This document shows, one piece after another, positions 15,149 through 23,143 of a stretch of DNA of 36,401 bases. The stretch is from NCBI GenBank assembly GCA_027483355.1, contig JAIXUW010000156.1, forward strand, positions 1 to 36,401. The letters are read 5' to 3'. Numbering within the stretch: position 1 is the first letter of the stretch; each line of letters starts with the position of its first letter. The DNA comes from Alphaproteobacteria bacterium. Lineage in GTDB: Bacteria > Pseudomonadota > Alphaproteobacteria > Micavibrionales > UBA2020. The notes under the pieces are model-generated. The model saw only the letters and a program-made list of their open reading frames with translations, was not told the origin of the DNA and did not search any database. A program made the translations under genes and the position numbers.

Positions 15149-15913
15149 ATGACACAGTCGGATGCTGTTTTATCTGTTGATCTGGTCACACTCAGGCGCG
15201 AAGACCTTTTTGATATAAGTCGCCTACTGGCGCGGGCGCTGGATCCTGATCTACTCAATGTAGCGGGTAAGCCGATCATCGTGACGGTCAATGGCTCTCA
15301 TAGTTCAGGAAAAAAAATTGTCAGTGATGCCATGTTCGAGGCGTTGTGGGCGGGGCGTGACATGATTTTCAGCGGCCAGGAAGGGCTCGACGAGTTTTAC
15401 TTCGATCCCTTCGAAAGCGGGCTGCAGTTGTCTTTTATCGACCTTGCCTACGGTTTCGGTTACAAAACCGAGTCATTACAGGCGCCGGGGGTAAAATCAT
15501 CGGGGCATTTACAGGCAGCCTTCTTGCAAGTCTGTAACAAGCAGGGCGGCCTTGCTGTGTTACAGAACAACCGTCAAGATGTGCCGGGTATTCATATTTG
15601 GATCGAAGACGGCATCCGCGATCCAACCTTTAATCCACGCGCTATCTCTGAATTAGGTATGCAGGGCGCCGAGGATCAGACGGCATTCTTTACGGCGGCA
15701 CGCACAACGATTGCCGATCGTAAATGGGTCCGCCGCGTGCGTCTTGAGGTGAGCGATCCGCGGCTTTTGCAAACCCCACAGATGCAATATGCGATCAATA
15801 CTTTGACGCAACAAGCAGATGAAGTGCGCCGATTGCTTCTTAAAAAACGTTTGGCCGCAGATTCTATACCACCACAGCCATATAAGCCCACGCGGCAAAA
15901 ACCGCGGCCTTAA
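15149..15913 (+). CDS. Putative P-loop nucleotide-binding protein, atypical Walker A
   Basis: A 254-residue cytoplasmic protein of unknown family. A hydrophobic strand PIIVTVNGS runs into GSHSSGKK (49-56). This has the G-x4-G-K layout of a Walker A loop, but the final Ser/Thr that coordinates magnesium is replaced by Lys56. A candidate Walker B strand ends in Glu153-Asp154 (IHIWIEDG). The N-terminal helix (18-32) and the position of the loop recall small kinases or TsaE-like ATPases, without enough similarity to name one. Residues 220-254 are basic and end in a Pro/Lys/Arg-rich tail. AAGGG precedes the ATG, nine bases after the upstream gene. The converging ferredoxin stop is one base away. 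Nucleotide binding is inferred from the motif. Confidence 0.65.
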   Translation: MTQSDAVLSVDLVTLRREDLFDISRLLARALDPDLLNVAGKPIIVTVNGSHSSGKKIVSDAMFEALWAGRDMIFSGQEGLDEFYFDPFESGLQLSFIDLAYGFGYKTESLQAPGVKSSGHLQAAFLQVCNKQGGLAVLQNNRQDVPGIHIWIEDGIRDPTFNPRAISELGMQGAEDQTAFFTAARTTIADRKWVRRVRLEVSDPRLLQTPQMQYAINTLTQQADEVRRLLLKKRLAADSIPPQPYKPTRQKPRP

Positions 15914-15914
15914 A

Positions 15915-16241
15915 TTATGCCCACGGCAACTTGGCGCCAGGCAGGGCGACGACAAGGCCATCCAGTTCCTCATTCATCAAAATCTGACAGCCCAGGCGCG
16001 ACGTCTTTTTTAAATCAAAGGCAAGATCCAGCATATCTTCCTCGCCCTCCAGTTTCTCGGGCAGACGGTCAAACCACTCGGGTTTGACGATGACGTGGCA
16101 GGTGGCGCAAGCCAGGCAACCGCCACAGGCACCTTCGATATCAATTCCATGCTTATGCGAGATTTCCATGATCGATAGGCCGTTGGGGGCATCGACTTCA
16201 CGCGGTTCGCCGTTTTTTTCGATAAAGGTTATTTTGGGCAT
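15915..16241 (-). CDS. Adrenodoxin-type [2Fe-2S] ferredoxin
   Basis: A 108-residue electron carrier. The cluster ligands are Cys39, Cys45 and Cys48 in CGGCLACATCHV and Cys85 in SRLGCQI, the spacing C-x5-C-x2-C-x36-C of adrenodoxin and Isc ferredoxin. A fifth cysteine, Cys42, lies inside the loop where many relatives have Ser. The acidic EGEEDMLDLAFDL helix (65-77) is the usual partner-binding region. Its start overlaps the end of the cysteine desulfurase gene by 13 bases, so they are translated together. Isc-type ferredoxins donate electrons during Fe-S assembly, which fits this partner. Identification is firm; naming it fdx rather than another alphaproteobacterial ferredoxin is inference. 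Confidence 0.93.
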   Translation of the reverse strand: MPKITFIEKNGEPREVDAPNGLSIMEISHKHGIDIEGACGGCLACATCHVIVKPEWFDRLPEKLEGEEDMLDLAFDLKKTSRLGCQILMNEELDGLVVALPGAKLPWA

Positions 16242-17356
16242 CGGTCTTTTACTCTCTCAAACATTTTGGTCCAGGCGGCGATAAAGCGGGTGATGTCTTC
16301 TTCGGTGGTGTTCCACCCCAGTGACACCCGCAAGGATGCTTGCGCGATGAGGGCATTCGCCCCCATGGCCTGCAAAACGTGCGACGGTTTGACCGTGCCG
16401 CTGGAACAGGCCGAGCCATTTGAAACGCAGATGCCCGCCAGATCAAGCGCAATCAGCTGTGTTTCGGAAGATGCACCGGGCAGGGCAAACATCGTGGTAT
16501 TGGCCACACGCGCTGTATTGGCGCCGAAAATATGAATAGGGGCAATGGCGGATAGTTCACGCTCTATCCGGTCGCGCCACAGGCCCAGCTTTTCCATCAG
16601 GCCCTGATCAAGGTGGCGGAGCGCCGCCGCCAAACCGGCAATACCCGCCAGGTTTTCCGTGCCGGCGCGCAGATTTTTTTCCTGATTGCCGCCGGTCAAT
16701 TGCGGCGCAATGACAGCACAATTGGCAATGATCAGCGCGCCCACGCCCTGCGGCCCGCCGATTTTATGGCCCGAGAGGCTGAGGAAATCGACCCCCAGCT
16801 TCTGTAACGCCAAGGGTATGCGGCCAATCGCCTGCACCGCATCTGTATGCACCAGGGCGCCATAGAGGCGGGCGAGGGCCACCACTTGGTCAATCGGCTG
16901 GATAACGCCGGTCTCATTATTGACCAGCATGATCGAAATCAGCGTTTGTCGTGTGTTGCCGATCAGCATCTTTTCCAAGGCGTCGAGATCAACCACGCCC
17001 GATGACAGAACGGGCAGGATATCAACCGCAAGGCCACTCCGCTCGGCTGTGTGTAATACGGCGGGATGTTCGATGGCGGAGACGATCAGGCGCTCCATCC
17101 CAGCACCACGCAGTGCCAGGTTATTGGCCTCGGTCGCACCCGAGGTAAACACCACCACATCACGTACGCCTAAATCTAATACCTCGACGACCGTGGCGCG
17201 CGCGTCTTCAAGAATTTTGCGCGCGGTGCGCCCCGCCTTGTGAATGGCACTGGCATTGCCCGGAAAATCCAAGACGTCCAGCATGGCGGCACGCGCCGCG
17301 GGTTTCAGCGGCGTGGTGGCATTGTGGTCCAGATAGATGCCATCGAACAAAGGCAT
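16229..17356 (-). CDS. Cysteine desulfurase (NifS/IscS class)
   Basis: A PLP enzyme that takes sulfur from cysteine as a protein persulfide for Fe-S clusters and tRNA thiolation. It has 375 residues. YLDHNATTP opens the protein (8-16), and TSGATEANN (71-79) binds PLP phosphate. IEHPAVLHT carries His97, DAVQAIG the PLP-stacking region, and SGHKIGGPQG the Schiff-base Lys198. GSACSSGTVKPSHVL carries the catalytic Cys317 in the long mobile loop of group I enzymes. It is somewhat shorter than IscS (about 400) and lacks a C-terminal IscU-docking extension, so it resembles NifS-like or stand-alone enzymes. The ferredoxin gene overlaps its 3' end, and no iscU, iscA or suf genes are in view. Confidence 0.93.
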   Translation of the reverse strand: MPLFDGIYLDHNATTPLKPAARAAMLDVLDFPGNASAIHKAGRTARKILEDARATVVEVLDLGVRDVVVFTSGATEANNLALRGAGMERLIVSAIEHPAVLHTAERSGLAVDILPVLSSGVVDLDALEKMLIGNTRQTLISIMLVNNETGVIQPIDQVVALARLYGALVHTDAVQAIGRIPLALQKLGVDFLSLSGHKIGGPQGVGALIIANCAVIAPQLTGGNQEKNLRAGTENLAGIAGLAAALRHLDQGLMEKLGLWRDRIERELSAIAPIHIFGANTARVANTTMFALPGASSETQLIALDLAGICVSNGSACSSGTVKPSHVLQAMGANALIAQASLRVSLGWNTTEEDITRFIAAWTKMFERVKDRCPK

Positions 17357-17613
17357 GGTTTTCGCGTCTAAGCCCCGAGTCTACGCGACTCCGTAAAGGT
17401 GAAAGATAGGCTGTAAATAATTGAAAACAGTAAGAAATTCAAGATTTTTCTTGCCTTTCGTATTGCATAATGTAAATTCATCTCTTCTTGAGATCAATGC
17501 GGCTTGCCCAAAACCGGCTCGGTCAAAGCACCGCCATCCTTAACACGCAAAACGCCTGCTACGGCCACGGTCTCTGACCCTGACCATCGCGCAAAAAGGC
17601 GAGGAGACTTTGA

Positions 17614-18279
17614 ATGCCAGAAATCATGATTACCGGTCCGGCGGGTCGTCTGGAAGGTCGTTACAAGCACGCGAAAGTTGCCGGCGCACCGATTGCGTTG
17701 ATCTTGCACCCCAATCCGCAGCGCGGCGGCACCATGAACAACAAAATCGCCTATTCGTTGTTCCAGACTTTTGCTGACCAAGGTTTCTCGACCCTGCGCT
17801 TTAACTTCCGCGGCGTCGGCCGCAGCCAGGGCGAATTCAATCATGGCGAAGGCGAATTGTCGGATGCGGCAGCGGCCCTCGATTGGTTGCAAAGCGTCAA
17901 TCCTGGCTCGGCCAATGTCTGGGTCGCCGGTTTCTCCTTCGGTTCGTGGATTGGTATGCAGCTGCTGATGCGCCGTCCGGAAATTTCGGGTTACGTGTCG
18001 ATTGCGCCCCCCGCCAACCTCTATGACTTCAATTTCTTGGCCCCTTGCCCCAACGAAGGCCTGATCGTTCAGGGTGATGCCGACCAGATCGTCAATATCG
18101 AGTCGGTCAACAAACTGGTCGATAAACTGCGCGATCAGCGCGGTCCTAATGGCGTTGATTACAAAGTCATCAACGGCGCTGGCCACTTCTTTAATAATCC
18201 CGGTGAAAGCGAACAAATGCTCCAGTACGTGAAAGAGTATATCGCCAACATCGCCGGCGCCCAGAAACTGGCGGCTTAA
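17614..18279 (+). CDS. Alpha/beta hydrolase
   Basis: A 221-residue cytoplasmic alpha/beta hydrolase of a family common in alphaproteobacteria. The oxyanion-hole region is LILHPNPQRGG (29-39). The nucleophile elbow is GFSFGS with Ser108. The acid is Asp155 or Asp157 in QGDADQIV, and the catalytic His191 lies in GAGHFF. RFNFRGVGRSQG (62-73) is the typical second landmark of the family. A GAGGAG site lies eight bases before the ATG. It is alone on the plus strand and ends in the bidirectional terminator shared with the EamA gene. No substrate can be named; some relatives are annotated as dienelactone-hydrolase-like, without proof. Confidence 0.88.
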   Translation: MPEIMITGPAGRLEGRYKHAKVAGAPIALILHPNPQRGGTMNNKIAYSLFQTFADQGFSTLRFNFRGVGRSQGEFNHGEGELSDAAAALDWLQSVNPGSANVWVAGFSFGSWIGMQLLMRRPEISGYVSIAPPANLYDFNFLAPCPNEGLIVQGDADQIVNIESVNKLVDKLRDQRGPNGVDYKVINGAGHFFNNPGESEQMLQYVKEYIANIAGAQKLAA

Positions 18280-18292
18280 AGTTATACGCTTC

Positions 18293-18326
18293 AAAAAAGA
18301 CGCTGCTTGCGGGCAGCGTCTTTTTT
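18293..18326. terminator. Bidirectional rho-independent terminator
   Basis: Six A, then GACGCTGC, a TTGCGG loop, GCAGCGTC and six T: a perfect stem of 14 pairs including the A/T tracts. It serves the hydrolase on the plus strand. It also overlaps the last codon of the EamA gene and terminates it on the minus strand. Confidence 0.9.
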
Positions 18327-19236
18327 ATGGCTCTATCGCCGTTGTCGGTACAGGCTTTCGCCGCGCCTGGCTGTATTGATAAGCCAGCAAACTGGCCAGC
18401 ACGATCACAATCCCCAGATACTGGTGCATGGCCAGTACCTCGTGGATGATCAGTACAGCAAAGACTGCCGTAAAAATCGGCTCCAGTTTCAAAAACAGGC
18501 TGAAACGAAACGCGCCCAGGGCCGCCAGGCCATAAAACATACAAAAGGTTGCCAGTGCCTGGGTGATGGCACCCACCATGGCCCAGCTTAAACCAGCCAT
18601 GCTATGGGGCATCACGGACGGAAACAGTAAACCGATCGGGATAAGCAGTACCACCGAGAAAACAAAATTTTCCGCCCCCACGATAGCAGGGTTGCGCGTC
18701 TGCATTTCTCGCCCATAGACATAGAAACGAACGGCCGTGGCCAGCGCCGACATGAACGCAAGACCCATACCCAGCCAGCTGTAGTTGGCGCTTTGCCCCC
18801 ATAAATCCAGGACCAATGTTAACCCCAGCATTGCCAACAAAGTGCTGCCAAGCGTCACCGCATCCAGCCGCACTTCGCCGCGCCACGCCATGTAGAGCAA
18901 CAGCATCAAGGTATGGCTGAAAACGATGATGATCATCACTGGGCCGGGGATAAACACCAGAGCGCCAAAGATGCCTACAATCGAGACAGTTTGAAAAAAT
19001 CCACCGATAGCACCGTGCAAGGTATGGGTCTTGGTGGCGAATAAAGCTTTACGGGTGATGGCGCAAAACAGGCAAAAGGCCAGCATGCGCACCGTGGTCG
19101 TTAACAGCATAACGAAGGTCGCATTGGCGCCATCCGCATAGGCATAACGTGCCGCCGCTGGATAAACACCGAAAAAGGCGGCGCTGCCAAGCGTGAGCAA
19201 CAGCCCGATGCCCGTGCGCGAAAGGGGGAAGGGCAT
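18325..19236 (-). CDS. EamA/DMT-family transporter
   Basis: A 303-residue inner-membrane protein with about ten hydrophobic segments arranged as two five-helix halves (about 10-145 and 150-290), the layout of drug/metabolite transporters. The second half keeps the family pattern of a Pro/Glu helix (LEPIFTAVFAVLIIHEVL near 252-269) followed by an LGIVIVLASLL helix. The start codon follows AAGGGA, which overlaps the trxB stop 14 bases upstream, so it belongs to the ELM1/trxB operon. Its last codon lies inside the bidirectional terminator. The substrate is unknown; metabolite export is the common role in this family. Confidence 0.88.
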   Translation of the reverse strand: MPFPLSRTGIGLLLTLGSAAFFGVYPAAARYAYADGANATFVMLLTTTVRMLAFCLFCAITRKALFATKTHTLHGAIGGFFQTVSIVGIFGALVFIPGPVMIIIVFSHTLMLLLYMAWRGEVRLDAVTLGSTLLAMLGLTLVLDLWGQSANYSWLGMGLAFMSALATAVRFYVYGREMQTRNPAIVGAENFVFSVVLLIPIGLLFPSVMPHSMAGLSWAMVGAITQALATFCMFYGLAALGAFRFSLFLKLEPIFTAVFAVLIIHEVLAMHQYLGIVIVLASLLAYQYSQARRKPVPTTAIEP

Positions 19237-19250
19237 AGAACGAATATCCC

Positions 19251-20255
19251 TTACGGACCCTTGGGGTCGTTCACCGTTTTTTTAAGCTGAGGGTTTGCTA
19301 AGCTGGGATCAAGGTTTGCCTCTAGCGTGGCGATATATTTATCCGCCTCCAACGCTGCCATGCAGCCAAGACCAGCGGCGGTGACGGCCTGGCGGAAGAC
19401 TTTGTCTTTCACATCGCCCGCGGCATAAACACCGGGGATGTCGGTGGCGGTGGAATCGGGTGCGGTCAGGATATAGCCTTCGCTGTCCATTTTCACCTTG
19501 CCCTTGAAAACCCAGGTAGCGGGGCTGTGGCCGATGGCGATGAAGATGCCATGCGCGGGCAGGGTGGTTTCAACCCCGGTTTTCAAGTTCTTGATACGCG
19601 CACCGGTGACACCCATGGCATCACCGACGATTTCCTCGACGCCCGTATCCCAGATCACGTTCACTTTCGGGTTGGCGAAGAGCCGCGCTTGCGCGATTTT
19701 CTCGGCCCGCAGACTGTCGCGACGGTGGATTAACGTCACCTTGCTGGCAAAATGGGTCAGGTGCAGGGCTTCTTCGACGGCACTGTTACCGCCACCGACG
19801 ACGATGACTTCTTTATTGCGATAGAACGGCGCGTCACAGGTGGCACAGGCTGACACGCCCTTGCCTTGAAAAGCCTGTTCCGACGGCAGACCCAACCACT
19901 TAGCCTGGGCGCCGGTGGCGATGATGACGGTATCGGCCAAATAAACCGTGCCACTGTCACCGATTAGTTTTTTGGGGCTGGTCGAAAAATCAACCTCGAT
20001 AATCGTGTCGGTGACGCATTCGGTACCGACGTGTTCGGCTTGTTCGCGCATTTGCTCCATCAGCCACGGCCCTTGAATGGCCTTGGCAAAGCCCGGATAG
20101 TTTTCAACATCGGTCGTAATGGTCAACTGACCACCCGGCTGCAGACCCGAAATCAGCATGGGTTTCAGGTTGGCGCGTGCCGCATAGATGGCGGCAGTGT
20201 AGCCGGCGGGGCCGGAGCCGATGATGATGACTTTGCGATGGTTGGTATCCGTCAT
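19251..20255 (-). CDS. trxB: Thioredoxin reductase
   Basis: TrxB passes electrons from NADPH through FAD to thioredoxin. This 334-residue protein has the FAD-binding GSGPAGYTAAIYAARA (13-28) and the redox pair Cys137/Cys140 in CATCD. It also has the NADPH-binding GGGNSAVEEA (154-163) with the 2'-phosphate-recognising HRR (177-179), and the C-terminal FAD motif AAGDVKD (about 285). The order and spacing are those of bacterial TrxB; the C-terminal 20 residues (NPQLKKTVNDPKGP) are a variable tail. The ATG overlaps the stop of the upstream ELM1 gene by 4 bases (ATGA). An Lrp/AsnC gene next to trxB, divergent, is an arrangement I recall from other alphaproteobacteria. Confidence 0.96.
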   Translation of the reverse strand: MTDTNHRKVIIIGSGPAGYTAAIYAARANLKPMLISGLQPGGQLTITTDVENYPGFAKAIQGPWLMEQMREQAEHVGTECVTDTIIEVDFSTSPKKLIGDSGTVYLADTVIIATGAQAKWLGLPSEQAFQGKGVSACATCDAPFYRNKEVIVVGGGNSAVEEALHLTHFASKVTLIHRRDSLRAEKIAQARLFANPKVNVIWDTGVEEIVGDAMGVTGARIKNLKTGVETTLPAHGIFIAIGHSPATWVFKGKVKMDSEGYILTAPDSTATDIPGVYAAGDVKDKVFRQAVTAAGLGCMAALEADKYIATLEANLDPSLANPQLKKTVNDPKGP

Positions 20256-21223
20256 GGTGATGCGTGTCCTTCGTAGCGTGTCAGAATCTCGTGAGCGACC
20301 TTTAGTGTATCATCGGGGGGCTGGTATGACCATGCCTCCAACTGTCCAGCAAACGGTCGCGTAAAGCCTTGTTCTTGCAGCAGCCGATGAAAAAGCGACA
20401 GGCGTTTGCCGCCGCCTTTGAGGGGCACGGTATAAACCGGCTTGCCGGTGGCCAGCGCCTCGGATGTCATCGAAACGCTGTCCTCGGTCACGATAATATG
20501 GGTGGCCGCCGCCAAAAAAGCAAAATAGGGGTTGGGGCCGGTGCCATCCCAGAAATCAATCTGTGGTCCCTGCAGTCGCTCGCGTAAAAGGGCGGCATTC
20601 TCTGCACCGGTGCGGCGTGACGCCGTCACCAGCAAACCAACCTTTCCATCCGCACCAAGTCCTAATAGATCATCACAGAGTTTTTGAGTAATAGCTGTGG
20701 TCAGGCGATGGGCCCGGCTGTTACCCCCGATCAACACCGCCACGCGCACCGGCGGCAGACTGTCAAAACGATCGGTAAACAAGGCCTTTTCTGCCGCCAG
20801 TTTTTCGGGCGTCACTCGGTTGAGGGCGGCGGTGGTCACCACCACATTGGTGCCGCGGGTGGGGTCATGCTGCGGTACAGCGACCAGATCAAAATGACGC
20901 GGATCGATGCGGGGGTCTTGCACGATCACCGTGAAGGTCTTGCCGCCGCTGACGGCACGTATATGCCGGGCCAGACCAATCGCCTTGCGCCCGCTGGCAA
21001 TCAGCAGGTCGGGGTAGGGTGGTTCAAGGCGGTCGCTGTCAGCGCTCAACGCCTTGCCATGGCCCCAATGCAGCCAGGGGGAAAGCTCGCGCCAGGGTGT
21101 TCTCAGTTTAATGCGCTTGATAACGGGCTGCAGACCCATAGCCTCAGCCAAGCCCAGGCACTGATTTTCAGTACCGGCGATGCCTTCGCTCATAATCCAG
21201 CAGGTTTTAGGACGGGGGATCAT
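20252..21223 (-). CDS. ELM1-family (mitochondrial fission ELM1-like) protein
   Basis: A 323-residue member of the ELM1 family (former DUF1022). The N-terminal family motif CWIMSEGIAGTENQCLGLAEA (8-28) is intact, and the C-terminal nucleotide-sugar-like motif TEDSVSMTSEALATGKPVY (246-264) is clear. PDLLIASGRKA (71-81) and VQDPRIDPRHFDLVAVPQHD (101-120) are further family blocks. The predicted fold is GT-B-like. The biochemical role in bacteria is not established; a link to envelope lipid or polysaccharide is suggested by neighbours elsewhere. It is first in an operon with trxB (4-base overlap) and EamA. A divergent relative lies at 3779-4756. Confidence 0.87.
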   Translation of the reverse strand: MIPRPKTCWIMSEGIAGTENQCLGLAEAMGLQPVIKRIKLRTPWRELSPWLHWGHGKALSADSDRLEPPYPDLLIASGRKAIGLARHIRAVSGGKTFTVIVQDPRIDPRHFDLVAVPQHDPTRGTNVVVTTAALNRVTPEKLAAEKALFTDRFDSLPPVRVAVLIGGNSRAHRLTTAITQKLCDDLLGLGADGKVGLLVTASRRTGAENAALLRERLQGPQIDFWDGTGPNPYFAFLAAATHIIVTEDSVSMTSEALATGKPVYTVPLKGGGKRLSLFHRLLQEQGFTRPFAGQLEAWSYQPPDDTLKVAHEILTRYEGHASP

Positions 21224-21286
21224 AGGGCAATAATACAGCGATTTGAGTAAGATACTGGCATATAAAGATTTTTGAACTGCCTTAGC

Positions 21287-21348
21287 AATATTATTAAAGA
21301 AAATTGGAGAAATATTACGCTTGCCATGAAGCTATGCTAATATTATTA
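21287..21348 (+). repeat. AT-rich direct repeats upstream of the Lrp/AsnC gene
   Basis: AATATTATTA occurs at 21287-21296 and again at 21339-21348, 52 bases apart (about five helical turns), each preceded by GC or GCT. A shorter copy, AATATTA, lies between them at 21311. They occupy the gap between the divergent ELM1 and Lrp genes and are candidate Lrp-type binding sites, as these regulators favour AT-rich repeats and often control themselves. Confidence 0.45.
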
Positions 21349-21395
21349 CATTGGAAAGTTTGATTCTAACCCGCTTTAGCCAAAGAGACCCGCAT

Positions 21396-21872
21396 ATGCC
21401 CAAAGTAAAACTCGATCGTATTGACCGCAAAATTCTCAACGACCTGCAAGAGCATGGCCGCATGACCAACGTCGAGTTGGCCGAACGCGCCGGTATTTCG
21501 GCGCCGCCCTGCCTGCGCCGGGTGCGCGCCCTCGAAGAAGCCGGCGTCATCCGCGGCTATCATGCCGAAATTGACGCGCAGTCGCTGGGCTATGGCATCA
21601 CCGTTTTCGCGCAAGTAGGCCTCGATAACCAGGCAGAAGCCGATCTCAAACGCTTTGAAGACCAGGTACGGGAATGGCCGCTGGTGCGGGAATGCTATCT
21701 CGTCTCGGGCGAGGCGGATTATATCCTGAAGATCGTCGCCGAGGATTGGGACAGCTATCAAAAGTTCCTGACCACCCATCTCACCACCGCGCCAAACGTC
21801 AGCCATATAAAATCGGCGCTGGGCGTGCGCGTGGCCAAGCACAAGCCGGGTGTGCCCGTCGATACCGAATAA
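21396..21872 (+). CDS. Lrp/AsnC-family transcriptional regulator
   Basis: A 158-residue regulator. The N-terminal winged helix-turn-helix occupies residues 5-60 (LDRIDRKILNDLQEHGRMTNVELAERAGIS, then CLRRVRALEEAGVIRGY). The C-terminal RAM effector-binding domain covers about 65-145 (VRECYLVSGEADYILKIVAED is the family signature). The ATG at 21396 is the natural family start; the frame is open a further 15 codons upstream without conservation. Such proteins form octamers and respond to amino acids. It is divergent from ELM1/trxB and 18 bases ahead of a membrane-protein gene. Control of one or both is plausible, and the repeats upstream suggest autoregulation. The effector is unknown. Confidence 0.93.
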   Translation: MPKVKLDRIDRKILNDLQEHGRMTNVELAERAGISAPPCLRRVRALEEAGVIRGYHAEIDAQSLGYGITVFAQVGLDNQAEADLKRFEDQVREWPLVRECYLVSGEADYILKIVAEDWDSYQKFLTTHLTTAPNVSHIKSALGVRVAKHKPGVPVDTE

Positions 21873-21890
21873 ACGGAGAAGCATACGGCG

Positions 21891-22478
21891 ATGACAACCG
21901 ACCATGTCTTGTTTGGCTGGTTGTCGCTGGCGCTGACGGTTATTTCCTATCTGCCTTATATCGTCTCGGTCTGGCGCGGTAACACGCGGCCCCATGTTTT
22001 CGGCTGGGCGATCTGGGCGCTTGTGTCGCTGATTGCGGCAGCAGGCCAATATGCCGGGGCGGCCGGGCCCGGTTATTGGGCTACGCTGCTGAGTGGCCTG
22101 TTCTGTATCGTGATTACCATCATGGCAGCCCTGCAAAAGGGCGATAAGTCGATCACCCGCCACGACAAGATTTTATTCGTCTCAGCTCTGCTGGCGATGC
22201 CGTTGTGGTATGTGACCAACGACCCGTTGTCGGCTATTCTGCTGGTAACGCTCATTGATGCCAGCGGTTATATACCCACCATGCGTAAATCATGGTACGC
22301 CCCGCATCATGAAATGCCGCTTCATTACATCATCAGCAACGTCAAGCACATATTGGCGATCGCTGCCACCGTCACTCTGAGTGTGACGACCTTGCTTTAT
22401 CCCATCACACTGTTCGTGTTGAATACGGCGCTGATTTTGATGATTTACTATCGCCGCCGTCAGCTCGCTTACTTATAA
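21891..22478 (+). CDS. Polytopic membrane protein, unknown function
   Basis: A 195-residue inner-membrane protein with about six hydrophobic helices and short basic loops ([17 protein letters not shown]). The N-terminal part ([19 protein letters not shown], then [10 protein letters not shown]) recalls PQ-loop or SWEET-like membrane repeats, with a second, weaker copy around residues 105-130 ([19 protein letters not shown]). That would fit a small transporter built from two three-helix units, but this is pattern only. GGAGAA lies about nine bases before the ATG, and the gap to the Lrp gene is 18 bases, so it is probably co-transcribed with and controlled by that regulator. Its 3' end overlaps the end of greA by 10 bases. 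Confidence 0.72.
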   Translation: MTTDHVLFGWLSLALTVISYLPYIVSVWRGNTRPHVFGWAIWALVSLIAAAGQYAGAAGPGYWATLLSGLFCIVITIMAALQKGDKSITRHDKILFVSALLAMPLWYVTNDPLSAILLVTLIDASGYIPTMRKSWYAPHHEMPLHYIISNVKHILAIAATVTLSVTTLLYPITLFVLNTALILMIYYRRRQLAYL

Positions 22479-22945
22479 ACGACGTCCAGCACTTCATAAG
22501 CCTTGCCGCCACCTGGGGCTTGCACCTCGACACTATCACCAACGGTTTTGCCAATCAGCGCGCGGGGGAGTGGCGCGGTGAGGGCCAGTAGTCCGCGTTC
22601 GATATCGGCTTCGTATTCGCCGACGATCTGAAAAGCCTGTTCCTTGTCCGTATCTTCATCGACGACACGCACGGTGGCACCAAAACGAATTACCGTATCG
22701 CCGCTCATCTTGGCGGTATCGATGACATCGGCGCGGCTTAGTTTATCTTCGAGATCCTGAATGCGGCCTTCAATAAAGCTCTGGCGTTCGCGGGCCGCAC
22801 TGTATTCAGCGTTTTCCGATAGATCGCCATGCGAGCGCGCTTCGGCGATCGCTTCGATCACGGCAGGACGCTCGACGGATTTCAGGTGCTTCAGTTCTTC
22901 TTCCAGTCGTGCATAACCAGGGGCGGTCATCGGAATCTTTTGCAT
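22469..22945 (-). CDS. greA: Transcription elongation factor GreA
   Basis: GreA rescues backtracked RNA polymerase by promoting cleavage of the nascent RNA. From the ATG at 22945 it is 158 residues, the family length. The frame is open 49 codons further upstream, but conservation begins at [21 protein letters not shown]. The N-terminal coiled coil (residues 1-75) carries the tip motif GDLSENAEY with Asp41 and Glu44, and the C-terminal FKBP-like domain ends in [16 protein letters not shown] and the usual YEVLDV. It is not next to carB, its common neighbour in alphaproteobacteria. It converges with the membrane-protein gene, overlapping 10 bases. Confidence 0.95.
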   Translation of the reverse strand: MQKIPMTAPGYARLEEELKHLKSVERPAVIEAIAEARSHGDLSENAEYSAARERQSFIEGRIQDLEDKLSRADVIDTAKMSGDTVIRFGATVRVVDEDTDKEQAFQIVGEYEADIERGLLALTAPLPRALIGKTVGDSVEVQAPGGGKAYEVLDVVYK

Positions 22946-23143
22946 CTTTGTCTCTCGTTTATGTGGCGTCATACAAGCGATCTGGGTGACCGAATCCCGG
23001 TAAGGGAGGCGTCGGTCGCGACAGTCGTCCGCTGATGACTGGATGGTAAGCGCCGCACGGCCGATCTTAAAATTGCCATGGCGCAGAAGCAAATACTATG
23101 CGCCAGCGGCCTTAGGTGCAAGATCAGACTATGTTTTTCATAA

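Noticed and set aside
17494-18294. Minus-strand open frame opposite the alpha/beta hydrolase
   Set aside because: The plus-strand protein has a full catalytic triad and ribosome-binding site; the opposite frame has no recognisable features.
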